From: Macrotrachela quadricornifera
Taxonomy: Eukaryota; Rotifera; Eurotatoria; Philodinida; Philodinidae
DNA: 64,000 nt
Reading direction: 5' to 3'
Assembly: GCA_022393335.1 (NCBI GenBank)
Contig: JAJEKB010019405.1
Location: forward strand, 1 to 64,000
The position numbers and the translations under genes were made by a program. The notes below the pieces were generated by a model. That model was not told where the DNA came from. It saw only the letters and a list, made by a program, of their open reading frames with translations, and searched no databases. Shown piece by piece: positions 23,107 through 34,179 of the stretch (the stretch's first letter is position 1; every line of letters starts with the position of its first letter).

Positions 23107-24400
23107 GTGTCACATATCCATGATATCGGGGAACTTGGAGGTCTCCTGATACATCATACCCTATAAGCATTTTAACCCAACCTGTATCGGATCTAGCTGA
23201 TATAGCCTATACCTCTACTAGAGATGTGTGATCTCCAAGAAAACCTCTTAGAGAGATGCCCGATCTCTAGGATATGCACCTCGTGATAAAATTTTTTTTT
23301 GGAATTTTAGTCTGGGGATGGTACGGGAGATGCATCTCCCTACAGATATTCCGGATCTCCAGGCAAATATCTGAGAGAGATGCCGGATCTCTACAATATG
23401 CAATTCATGATATCAATTTTTTACCGTTATAGTTAATAAATGTCACGAGATCTTGTAACGCTTTCGCCTACCCTGCTGGTTGTTTATACGTAGTAGTCTT
23501 GATATTACTAATACAACTCTCTTGCGAGTCTTTGCGAATAAGATCCAGTGCACATCGACCATGCGAGCTGTATTAGGACTTTGCGAGGAAATCATTAGTA
23601 GCAATTTCTCTAACCGCTTATAAAAACGTGAAAGCAAGGGATTTAGTTAACAACATGGTGGAAGCGTCAATCTATGCCGTCAAAAGCTAGTTCCGAATCA
23701 ACATTTGTCCTTGTATAGAACCTCAAAACTATTCGCCCTCAACTTCGTTTCCAAAACATGAAAATAATTTTCGAAATAAATGAAAATTGTACACCATGTT
23801 CACCCTTCATAATTTTTTCAGCCTATTATGCCCACTTTCCAAACGAAAATGAACATAAAATTGGGTACAATATCCTCAACATGAACCAAGGGCATATCTC
23901 TCACTGAGGGTGCCGCGAAAACGTGAACAAGGCGCATACCTCTCACTGAGGGTGCAGCGAAAACGCGAACGAAGAGCATATTTTCCTATTAGGGAGATTG
24001 GAACAGCGGAAGAAATGGTATCTGTGTCATTTATGGTTTGGACATAGCGGAGAATTTTTAGAAAAGACTGTTAGAGAACGTTTGTTTTGATTAGTTGTAG
24101 TAATGTTTAGTTGCTTGGAGATCCGGCATCTCTGTAGAGAGATGCATCTTCCGCACCATTCCCAGGCTAAAATTTCAAAAAAAAATTTTATCACGAGATG
24201 TATATCCTGGAGATCCGGCATTTCCCGCAGAGATTTTCTTGGAGATGCGGGATCTCTAAGAGATTTGTTGGGAGATCCGTATCTCCAGTAGAGATGTAGA
24301 CTATATCGGCTAGATCTGATACAGGTTGGGTTAAAATGCTCATAGGGATATGATGTATCAGGAGATCTCCAAGATCCCCAATATCATGGATATGTGACAC
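23107..24400. mobile_element. Inverted-repeat element with GAGATCCGG-type internal repeats
   Basis: GTGTCACATATCCATGATAT at 23107 matches the reverse complement of the right end at 24400. The arms run about 300 bp (to about 23410 and from about 24100), diverged but collinear. They are studded with GGAGATCCGGCATCTC-like palindromic units (AGATGCATCTCC, GAGATGCCGGATCTC), probably subterminal binding sites. The interior has no transposase, holds a 42-bp tandem repeat and is otherwise unremarkable. The flanks show no clear duplication, so the class is not assigned. Confidence 0.65.
23882..23990 (+). repeat. 42-bp tandem repeat, about 2.6 units
   Basis: Units start at 23882, 23924 and 23966 and share CTCTCACTGAGGGTGC followed by CGCGAAAACG or AGCGAAAACG. 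The third unit breaks down after CGAACGAAGAGCATA. It is less AT-rich than its surroundings and lies inside the 23.1-24.4 kb element. Confidence 0.75.
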
Positions 24401-26730
24401 CTCTCGAATTGTATTAGTAATGATTTTTACACACACAATTTTTCAGTATTGATATAAAGAGTTCAGCGAAGTTTTACTCATATTATAAGCAAACATACTA
24501 ATTAATGTGACATTTATACACAGAGTGCATGTCTTGTATGAATATAGAAGGGTATTGCAGAGCACAGACCAACACCTAGGTCTAAACAACTGAATGCATG
24601 ATTGTCAGTCCTACTATTTCTGCATAATCACTACACAAGAAACATGAATGAGCCTTGCATATAGCCGTTCAATCAAAAATTTCAGATCGAAATGAAAGGT
24701 AACCCATTTTATAGAACAATATTTTCTGGACATATAAGAAAATTTTTAAACCTAACGAATGAATCGTGGTTGAAATATAATAATTCCACTAATAGCATTT
24801 AACATATTCAAGGTGATGAGACCCATCAGCAAGCTTCACTAAAGAACGACCTAGAGGTTCCTTTGACACTGAGAAATTTGAATATCTCTGCCATATTTTG
24901 ACTAAATGGACTAGTTCTTTTACCACTAATAAAGAAATCGTCATAGATCATATCTATAAGAGAAACATTGACAAAAGCTGTTTTGAAGGATTACAGCTTC
25001 AATAAATAAAGAAGCGCAACGTTTTATAAATTATGAAAAAACAATATTCATATCGGCGCAAATGTGTTAACATAGGTTTTTATTAAATGAAGATATTTTT
25101 TAGCTATAAATAAAATTGTGAAAATTTTATCAAACATACATTTGAAGATGAACAATACAATTATCAAATCTAATAATATATGGACATTACTGATTGTTTT
25201 GATTTCAGCTCGATCCTCCTTATATTCTTCCAATATAACGCTCAAAATCATGTATCTTCGTTGTTGGTTTTATTCGGATTATGTCACATGTTTTTCTTGC
25301 TTTTCACTACCTGAAAAATCAGAATTATATTTTATGTGTCTCATCGTCAGATGAACAAACTGATAGCTATATGTACATATAGTCTCTCTCTCTTTATGTT
25401 TAGTAACAGTGATAGCCAGTCTTTGACAACTTTTCACTAAGGAACATATATTTTTGTCATGTAATAGAATCAAGTGCAGATAAACTGATATTAGTTTCTA
25501 TCACATCGATAATATTCTACGCTAAACTATATAATTTAGAAAGAATAGTTTTAAACCTTTTGATTAACACTACTCACTTATTTAGTATTGTAAATAATGA
25601 TAATGTAAATGTTTAACGTATGTACTGTATACTATAAATAAATCTTATAACATTACTTCGCAAGATTCAAATAAATAAGTCAATTCACTTTTTCTTGAAA
25701 AATAAAAATAAATGGCTCCAAAACTATCAATTGAGATATTGAACTTTTGGATTGAGATCTGAAACCAGTATAGGCTGACTATTTATACACAGGGTGCATA
25801 AAAAATTCTATGCTGATAATAATCGATTAACCTTCAATAGACTTATTACAAGATGACCTTCTTATTCTCATTTATCAGTGTCTCATTCGCATAGAATTCA
25901 CATTCTTGTCTTGAAGAATGATATATGCTGCTCAACCCGTACGTTTTGTACGCTGACTTTTTTGCATTTAAATATATGAAAGATGAAAACGTATCGTACA
26001 TGTCGCCAACAGCCAAAATATCTTTAAACAACTATACTTAATAAACAAAAACGAATATCTCTTGGGATTTTTTTCAAAGGAGAAGAATAGTCATGTTGCT
26101 TCGATGCGGTTGTTGGAGCATGATCAACTTCTTTAACATTCAATCGATTGATAGAGACATTCTGAAAAATGATGATTGTATTATCCATCTGCAAATTTAT
26201 CTGTGACAAAGTTTTCAGAAGTTGAAATTATATTAATGACTTCATATCGTGAGAAGATTTCGTATAAATGATTGACAAAAAAATGTCGTCAGTTAATAAA
26301 AACAATCCGTAAAATGCTATTTTTGATCTTATCAGTAGAGTTATCATACTGCAACTAAAACGTATTCGTTAAGTTTAAAAAAAGAACTACTTTACATTGT
26401 GAGATAACGTTCATCTGTATCTAATACTGTTGAGTGAGCACACCCGGACTTAGTTATTGTGCAGTGATTCTTAGGGTTTTGCGCGCAAGAAATACATGCA
26501 TCTAATGGACCAACTTTGCATGTTTTCACATACGTTGGAACGTTCATATATACCTTGTATTCTGCTTTATGACGAGTTTCTATGGAGGTTTTAGGCTTCT
26601 AGAAATGGCGATCTGTAGAGGATTTTTTATTGTCAGGAGCGGAAAGCCACAGCCATTTTCAGATTTCTAGGAATAGACTCGAAAATAATATCCCTACACG
26701 TGCGATTCTATTATCAAAAGACATGCTGAA
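24401..26730. other. AT-rich stretch with no recognised feature
   Basis: Several overlapping chance frames on both strands near 25.0-25.5 kb, none with protein-like composition or splice signals. I see no repeat structure. Confidence 0.35.
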
Positions 26731-26744
26731 CAAAATGTTCGAGT

Positions 26745-26970
26745 CAGGGGCGTAAGTCATGTACCAAAGCAAGGAGCATAATCCTAGTTTCCTGCTTTGA
26801 TAACATAAAAAAATAAGCTTTTTAGAGGCAGGAGAGCGTAACTTCTTTTTTTCGTGTTTTGATCAGTAAAAGAAACGAAATTTTCAAAAGTAGAAAGGGG
26901 AGTGTAAATTTCTTTCTCTCTATTAAGTTTCGGAAGCAGGGGAAGCGTTACGACTCATGCACCTTCCCCC
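26745..26970. repeat. Possible degenerate hAT-type MITE (GGGGCGTAA end)
   Basis: CAGGGGCGTAAGTCATG at 26747 and, near 26945, the complement-like CGTTACGACTCATGCACC resemble the GTGGCGTAA ends of the clear 188-bp MITE at 46862. Repeats of GGAGNGTAA lie between. Boundaries are uncertain and no target duplication is visible. Confidence 0.25.
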
Positions 26971-27744
26971 TATTTATGCTTCTGGTTCGAGCAATACGGG
27001 TTGATGAATTTTCAGCACGAAATGTTTAGCACTAGAAATAGTCAGCATGCAAACGTCCGTCATGAAAAATACACCATGAGACTCTTGTTGTGAGTAACAC
27101 TATGGCTGTAGATGTGAATGCAAGTTGGCCTGTTACTGAACATCCTTCTCAACGTATGGATTCGTGAAGTGTATTTTTAACTCATTTTCGTTCATATCCA
27201 TACCAAGATTTACACTCAGACTGCCATTGTAACTGCGCAAAAATCTTATTCCCGTCCATGACTTCACCCACATTTACATTTATTACCTCACCTGTACCTA
27301 CCAACATCCACAGCCATACTCTCACCCGCACTAAGAAACTCTCATGGCGTGGTTTTTCATGATGAACCTTCGTGTGCTGAAAATTCCTGTTCCCGAGTAA
27401 TACATACCTTGCTTTATGATGAAATGAAAAGTAATCAAACTTGCTTAGTCTAGTTATTTGTCTTCTTATGTTGACAATAACAGCAAATCTTATCAACGTG
27501 CACATGTTTCTTACACAACTACATGTAACGACTACTACTGATAAGATCTTATTCTTCACATAGGCCAAGTAAAAAGTGCAAATACATAAACGATCAAATA
27601 TAAATTTTAGTATTTCTGTTTGCATAAACTTTTCTATTAAGCTTGATTAGAGATTTTTATAAGTATATATAGTTTTTCAATATAGAATAACTGTACTCTA
27701 TTTTTTTCTTCTAGAAAATAATGTTGGAAGCTACGCAAGTAAGC

Positions 27745-27915
27745 AAAAAATGAGTGAAGACGGTCCACATGACTAAACCAAAATGTCCACATTACACATC
27801 AGGTCTATTCCAAAATCTCCTCCACAATCGTCATGATTAGTCATCTTTGGAAAAATATTCTTCAAATAGGTCTAGACCCCTCCAGAATGTCTTTGAACCC
27901 TATCATGTCTAGTCC
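27745..27915. repeat. Decayed ~34-bp tandem repeat
   Basis: Five loosely similar segments share a core like GTCTAGTCCAAAATGTCCNC with a spacing of 33-38 bp. They include CATGACTAAACCAAAATGTC, GGTCTATTCCAAAATCTCC and CATGTCTAGTCCGATTTGTC. The units have drifted strongly. Confidence 0.35.
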
Positions 27916-28469
27916 GATTTGTCCTTTGAACACACCCAGAAAAAGAAAATAAAAGATAAATTTGAACACTTAAACTGACAGTATTCAAAACCGAATGAGC
28001 ATCTTGACGGCAAACTAGGACAATAAGATAGACTAACGTCATTTTATACAATCTAAATCACAGATAAACTCTCATCCTTTCACGAGACAACTAAAAATCA
28101 GTCGATATCAAATGATTTTGACTAGTCTCAAACATCTTTAATAGTAACCAGGACTAGTGTAAAGTGTAATCTGCGATCATTATAAACTAGCCTTTTTTAA
28201 AAAATATTGCTACGTCCATTGGACATGACACACTCTGTTTTCTCCCTCATACATTTGTTTCACATTTATATTCCTTTCATATATTTCTTCCTTCAAACAT
28301 GTATACATCCTTTCCCATCTTCCATACATTTTGTTTGTTTTGCTTCACCTCCACATTCTTTCTCTTCTTTTTTGAAAATATATATAGCTGAGGGAGGCGC
28401 GAACACGAGTACAAAATATATCAACAAAAACAAAGGTTCTTCAGAACGCTAACACATGTTTCAGTGTAT

Positions 28470-30210
28470 CATGTACTGCTATATACCCTCATACACAAGT
28501 GCATGTGTGTACACTGTCACTAATTCATGTACATTCAAAAAACTTCGGATTCTAGAATTCATGTACTGGCATGTACCAGAGTTGCAATTGGTCTGATTCT
28601 TTCGGACCGGAGCGGCCAATTCACTGCCGGCCTCACCTTTCTATAAGACCGGCAAGAAAACGGTGAAAACCAGCCTCTCAAAACTGATAACTTTCCTGGT
28701 GTATGACTGGTACATCTTATGCATCAATTGAATGATTCCTTCACTGTAGAAAGAGTATTTTACGTCAGTTTAACGCAGATATACACTATCAAGTTTTTAA
28801 TAGAACAGTTTTTTTTGTGGTCTATCATATTTTGGGCGCTAATATTAAAGATGAAGAAAGATTTTCTTTAATATGGTTTGACTAGAAATTCAGGAAAATT
28901 AATACTGATCTTTAATTAACTATATTCTGTCTAGCTTTTTCCCCAGTGCCGATATGATTTCTTTATAAATGTCAAGTTAGATCTATTTTTTATTTGAAAT
29001 AACTAATCGATATAACTAAACATGTCTCAATCCATCAAGCGGACGCTACTACAGAATAATCGCTGCACTAAAATAAAAAAGTAGAAATTTTCATATTAAC
29101 ATTTATGAACAAGGTTTATTGACACAAATATTTTCACAGTTATATAACAGCAGTCACTGACACGATCTTGGGAACAGGTCAAATTCTTGCTAACATGTTA
29201 TAATGAAAGCACGCAATAGAAAGTACTAACTTTTGAGATTTTGTAATGAGTGAGTCAAAAATAGACGAGAAGAAAATGAGCTCAAAATTTTATAATGGAA
29301 AACCTATTTAGTAAATCTATACTATCTTTAAATGTCTAGAAATTTTTGTGTGAATAGAGAAATTTACTCAACGAACTTTGAGGATGTCACTCTGTGATGG
29401 AAATATTAGTGAACGTGTAGAGCTGAGATTTCAATGGTGATTGAGAACTTATCAGTTGAAAACTTAAAAACTCGTATTTCAACATGACTAACATCATCAA
29501 AATTGTTAAAAATGAGCAAAATAGACAAGTTTTAGCAACTTAAGAGATTTTTCAAAATGAAAAGAAGATCGGAAAAAAACAGTGAGGACCGGCCAGGCCA
29601 GTACCAGTCTATCGATCCGATTCCAAGTCTAGAATTTACTAGTGCATGCACAAATACCAATTTGTGTGTGAGTATGAATACAACTTGTATAGATATTTTC
29701 TTTGAAAAAACTCCGAACAGATGCATGTTCAGATGTACTCATCTATGAATATATGAGGACTACCACGATCTCCATCTTTCCACCCTCACCATCACTCAGA
29801 TAATGCCCCTCGGATCCGCTATCCATATTTTCGCCCTCATCCTCATGGAAGAGACAGGTGTGTGAGCATTTTCGCTCTTACCCTAAAAAATTTCATTCAG
29901 ACCATCATAAGTCACGGTAGACCCTGATAAATTCTAGCGTACAAAGATGAATAAAATTGAACTATTTTCTAACCCACTGTTTTTGAATCACTTTGTAATT
30001 CATTTAAGGTATCCAGTGATCAACTGTATACATATACTCACGCCTTGCGAATACCATAGGTAAAACTTCGATAAAACATGTATCTGTATCCACACAACTG
30101 TACATGTACCGGCACATGATAGTACATGCCAGTACCTAAATTTTAGAATTCTAGCTTTTTTGAAAGTACACGTGCTTTTATGGCACTAGGCAATGTACTC
30201 ATACTCCCGC
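28470..30210. mobile_element. Inverted-repeat remnant with CATGTAC-type ends
   Basis: A segment at 28470-28590 (CTCATACACAAGTGCATG, TTCTAGAATTCATGTACTGG, CATGTACC) matches the reverse complement of 30075-30210 (GTACATGCCAGTACC, TTTTAGAATTCTAGC, GTACTCATACTC). Between them are two GGCCGG-rich patches (28600-28690 and 29580-29620) that may belong to a second, nested element. No coding sequence is visible. Boundaries are approximate. Confidence 0.4.
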
Positions 30211-31430
30211 AGCTATGATATAGAGAGTAACTTTTATTATTGGATCATCATCTGGTTGAGAATAAAGGAAGATTCATCACAAATATAACGCTTACCTTAG
30301 TCCAAATCAATCTAGAAAACTCTAAATAATCCACTTTCTTTAAACTATATCTTGGCAGTTCATTTAAATTGATCGATGACGAAAAGTAGAAGAAGTACAA
30401 TGCAAGTAAAAACTTTTCAATGTCTTTATAATTCGTTAAAAACAATCACTCATCCTACCGATTCACTGACCCTTTTCTAAAAGAGAATTAACTATGATTA
30501 TCATTGAAAATAATTTCGATTTTGGTTATACAATATTTCATAATCTTCTTGATCGCATGAAAGCTCGGAAACAAGCGTCCACTCTTTAACGATGATCGTT
30601 TTATAAAAATATTCTTGTCTGTAATTCATATATAAATGACAACTGTCATTTTAACTCATTTCTTCAAAGAATAAATCTTATTTATTATATCCATGTTAAG
30701 GATCACTACTAGGCAGAAATTTGCACACAAAAATTTCAAAATAGTATTCTTAAAGTACTATATCAAATAATATTCCTTCTAAATATGGAATGTGATTTCT
30801 TATATTAAAGTATATAAACCACTGTAGTCAGTCTCAATATCTCGATACAAGCATAGCTAGTGTATCATTTAATATTACTGTTTATTTTTCTGACAGAAAT
30901 GGCTCTATGATATTGTGAAGTGTATGACATAATGTTGTCTAAAACAGCTTTTCTTCGTTATGTATAAAAATGTTGAATTCGATGTATTTTCGGCAGTTGT
31001 TAGATAAATATCTTGGGTAGTTCTCTACAAACGCTTACAAAAACCTATTTGCTTTGAATCCATTGAGGGTCTTCTAGTCGATCAATATCACCGATCCGAA
31101 TCAGTACTGCTGACTGATCATTATAATGCTCATGTACACCTCTAAAATGATATGATACAATCACTTTATATTTTGATCAGAATCCAACATCAATTTTGAC
31201 AACAAATTCATATTTTTCTTAACAAACAAACTTGAGAAAACATATACAATTAGAAAAAGAGACGAGTGCGCAAATACCGGTACAAATTATACTCTAAAAT
31301 GCACACCATCATTATAACGGCAGTGTTCATACCTACCTTTGATATTGCCATTCATTTTATCTCAGTTTTCATCTTTATTCATGACGTGAACATCGGAAAT
31401 ATCCATCTGGTATCGTGTCGACTCTACGTA
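30211..31430. other. AT-rich stretch with no recognised feature
   Basis: No supported gene or repeat. Short frames here have no splice context. Confidence 0.35.
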
Positions 31431-31439
31431 ACGCTGTTC

Positions 31440-31880
31440 TTTTGTCAAACGTCTCACTGAAACCCCAACTCCTGATTTCTTTCTTAACTCTGCTTGAACT
31501 CTGTCTCCGTCTCTGTCTCTTTAGGATACATGTCCAACTCCGATTCTGCTATATCGGAACCGTTTGAATACAAATGTGCCAGTAGTATTAATGACTTGCA
31601 GATTTATCGTTCTTTCAAAAAAAAAACCTTTAATAAACTTGAAATACTAGTTCAACAAAGCAAAGTTGCATTGCATACGTATGCATCCCTGTTTTTACTG
31701 TTGACTTTTTTCATTGTTTTCTGATAGAACATGAAATCAAGAGAACTTAAATGGGAGTTGGAAAAAAAAGAGATCAAATCCAACTCCAACTCTGTTTTAC
31801 AATATTTTAGCTCTACTTCAACTCTAATGTAAAATTGCGTCAACTCTTGAGTTAATTCTAACTCGAAGTGGAAATTTATT
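31440..31880. repeat. Cluster of CAACTC/GAGTTG motifs
   Basis: CCAACTCC, TTGAACTCTG, TCCAACTCCG, then GGGAGTTGG, TCCAACTCCAACTC, TTCAACTC and GTCAACTCTTGAGTTAA are concentrated here on both strands. Such clusters resemble the subterminal repeats of hAT-type elements, but I cannot identify matching ends, so the element itself is not defined. Confidence 0.3.
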
Positions 31881-33155
31881 TTCATCTGGCTAATATACAA
31901 ATGATCTTTTGGTGAGCTTCCCTATTATACATACTACTGATTCAAAAAAGTTAGAATTTAAGAACTTATAATCATGTACTGTGATACATGTACTCTGATC
32001 GTAGCTTGTATTGGGTAGAAATGTCGTGTGTGTGCATTTTTCTATTTATTCACATTTCGCCCTTACCCTCACTGTTAGATGCGCCATCTATGTGTTCGTG
32101 TTTCGCTCTCATTTCTATCCTCAACTTTCATGGCTCAATACATAATACGATGACAGTATATGACAATAGAAAGTTATAAATTCTTAAATTCTAATTTTTT
32201 TGGTTCAATATATATCGTAGTGCTAGTGTATGAATGATTGATGGACGTATCGTGTAAATAACAGTATAAATTGTATTTATATTTGCGCATTTCTGAGAAC
32301 AAACACGAGTCTATGCGGAGAAAAATGCAGAACATTGACTTATTGATTTAAAATTGCTTAAAAATGCGATTAAGATAGAATTATGTTAGAGTAAAAGTCA
32401 ATGGGATTTATGAGAATGCCTGTGAAGACACTGATGATTTTTTTATTTTTCAATCAATAGTTTTACGCATTATTCTCAAATATACTGTTTCATGTAATAT
32501 CCATTAACTGTAATAACGAATCTCTGTGATCTCTAATTAAATTACTTGCAACATAGCTTTGTATATTAAACTAAAAATCATTGACTTTTTTCGTTAGTTA
32601 GAAAAGTATTATAGAATGCGTGCCGTTACGTGTTTTCCCGAATAAACTTAATTACAATACGGATGTCGTGTAGACTTATTTTAGCTGTAGAAAACCAACT
32701 ATTGATAATTCTGCTACAAATTCTCGCTCAACTTTAACATACTTTCAAGAAGTCTATCATGTAACCGTTTATTTGTTCGTCAGTGTTGCTTCAATCAGCT
32801 GCCCACGATTGGCCGATCTTGTGTTCAGCTTTAATGCATCACTCAATAGTTTATATACAAGAACGACGACTGTACTTCGTTATAAGTGTTCACAAATGAT
32901 CATTGTGTATTTTGAATTATGTTTTATTATTGATATTTACGGAACATCATCAACAGAAATGCACATACAATAAAACTTCTGTAAATAGGCATCTCTGTAT
33001 TGTCAACTCTATAAGTGCTTTCTTTTCATCTAATCTATGATGAAAACGAACTATCAAAAGTGAATACTCGCATGAATATACTGTACTTTTTTGATTCGTC
33101 AAACTGAGACTTGTTAAAACGAATTGACTCGATTTTTATAACTGATAACTCTTAA
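31881..33155. other. AT-rich stretch with no recognised feature
   Basis: No supported gene, repeat or element end. Short frames at 31988 and 32773 have no splice context. Confidence 0.35.
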
Positions 33156-33711
33156 GAGAGGGTCCATGAAAATACCACCAATTTTTTCTATCATGGGCAT
33201 TTGACAAATTTTAAAAGTACGATATTTTGGTACCAAATNNNNNNNNNNNNNNNNNNNNNNNNNNNNNNNNNNNNNNNNNNNNNNNNNNNNNNNNNNNNNN
33301 NNNNNNNNNNNNNNNNNNNNNNNNNNNNNNNNNNNNNNNNNNNNNNNNNNNNNNNNNNNNNNNNNNNNNNNNNNNNNNNNNNNNNNNNNNNNNNNNNNNN
33401 NNNNNNNNNNNNNNNNNNNNNNNNNNNNNNNNNNNNNNNNNNNNNNNNNNNNNNNNNNNNNNNNNNNNNNNNNNNNNNNNNNNNNNNNNNNNNNNNNNNN
33501 NNNNNNNNNNNNNNNNNNNNNNNNNNNNNNNNNNNNNNNNNNNNNNNNNNNNNNNNNNNNNNNNNNNNNNNNNNNNNNNNNNNNNNNNNNNNNNNNNNNN
33601 NNNNNNNNNNNNNNNNNNNNNNNNNNNNNNNNNNNNNNATTTGGTACCAAAATATCGTACTTTTAAAATTTGTCAAATGCCCATGTTGGTGGTGGGCTCA
33701 TGGACTCTCTC
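33156..33711. mobile_element. Foldback element flanked by TTAA, centre missing from the assembly
   Basis: GAGAGGGTCCATG at 33156 and, on the other strand, GAGAGAGTCCATG ending 33711 are each flanked by TTAA (33152-33155, 33712-33715). The arms read inward as near-perfect complements up to ATTTGGTACCAAAATATCGT, the block touching the N run on both sides. TTAA duplication suggests a piggyBac-like or other TTAA-targeting mobiliser. The true length is unknown because of the gap. Confidence 0.7.
33239..33638. other. Assembly gap of 400 N
   Basis: A run of exactly 400 N replaces the centre of the foldback element. The frames that appear to cross it are artefacts. Confidence 0.98.
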
Positions 33712-34179
33712 TTAAGGATAGAGAATATTAGCAAAGAATAAACAATGATACTTAGAAATGAAAACTATATCAGTGGTAGAATTTAATAAAAAACAGTTCG
33801 TAACTGATCAAAAGATTGAGTATATCTACAAAGTTGAATTTGTTTATGTTAAAAAGGAATTTTGACTACATACACTGATCAGTAAATTCAAATCGAACAT
33901 ATTTAATTTTTTACATGATGAATATACGATCGATTACAACCATATAACTCATTTTTTTGAAAACTGGTCGAATTTAAAGAATTTAAACTAGTTATGATAT
34001 GGAATATTCGTGAGCTGTTTCATTTTGAAAATAATCTAGGTAAAGGAACCATAATATTCTTGGATAGACGAAAAACAGATGTTATGAAAAATATTGATTG
34101 CGCTCCAAAAATGTACACTTCTATGTAGTAATCATCGTTAGATGGTCAGTTAAACATTTAAACTTTGTACCGTCTTTAA

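Noticed and set aside
27182..27625. 147-codon minus-strand frame
   Set aside because: The longest frame in that area, but the C-terminal half (VRVRVWLWMLV, VINVNVGEVM) comes from a GTGAGGGTG-like low-complexity patch. The rest has no recognisable motif or splice context.
28207..28452. 81-codon plus-strand frame
   Set aside because: A C/T-rich tract (CCATCTTCCATACATTTTG type) yields Phe/His/Ser/Pro runs; no coding signature.
33114..33731. Long frames on both strands around 33.2-33.7 kb
   Set aside because: They consist mainly of unknown residues across the 400-N gap, and the flanking codons are palindrome arms.
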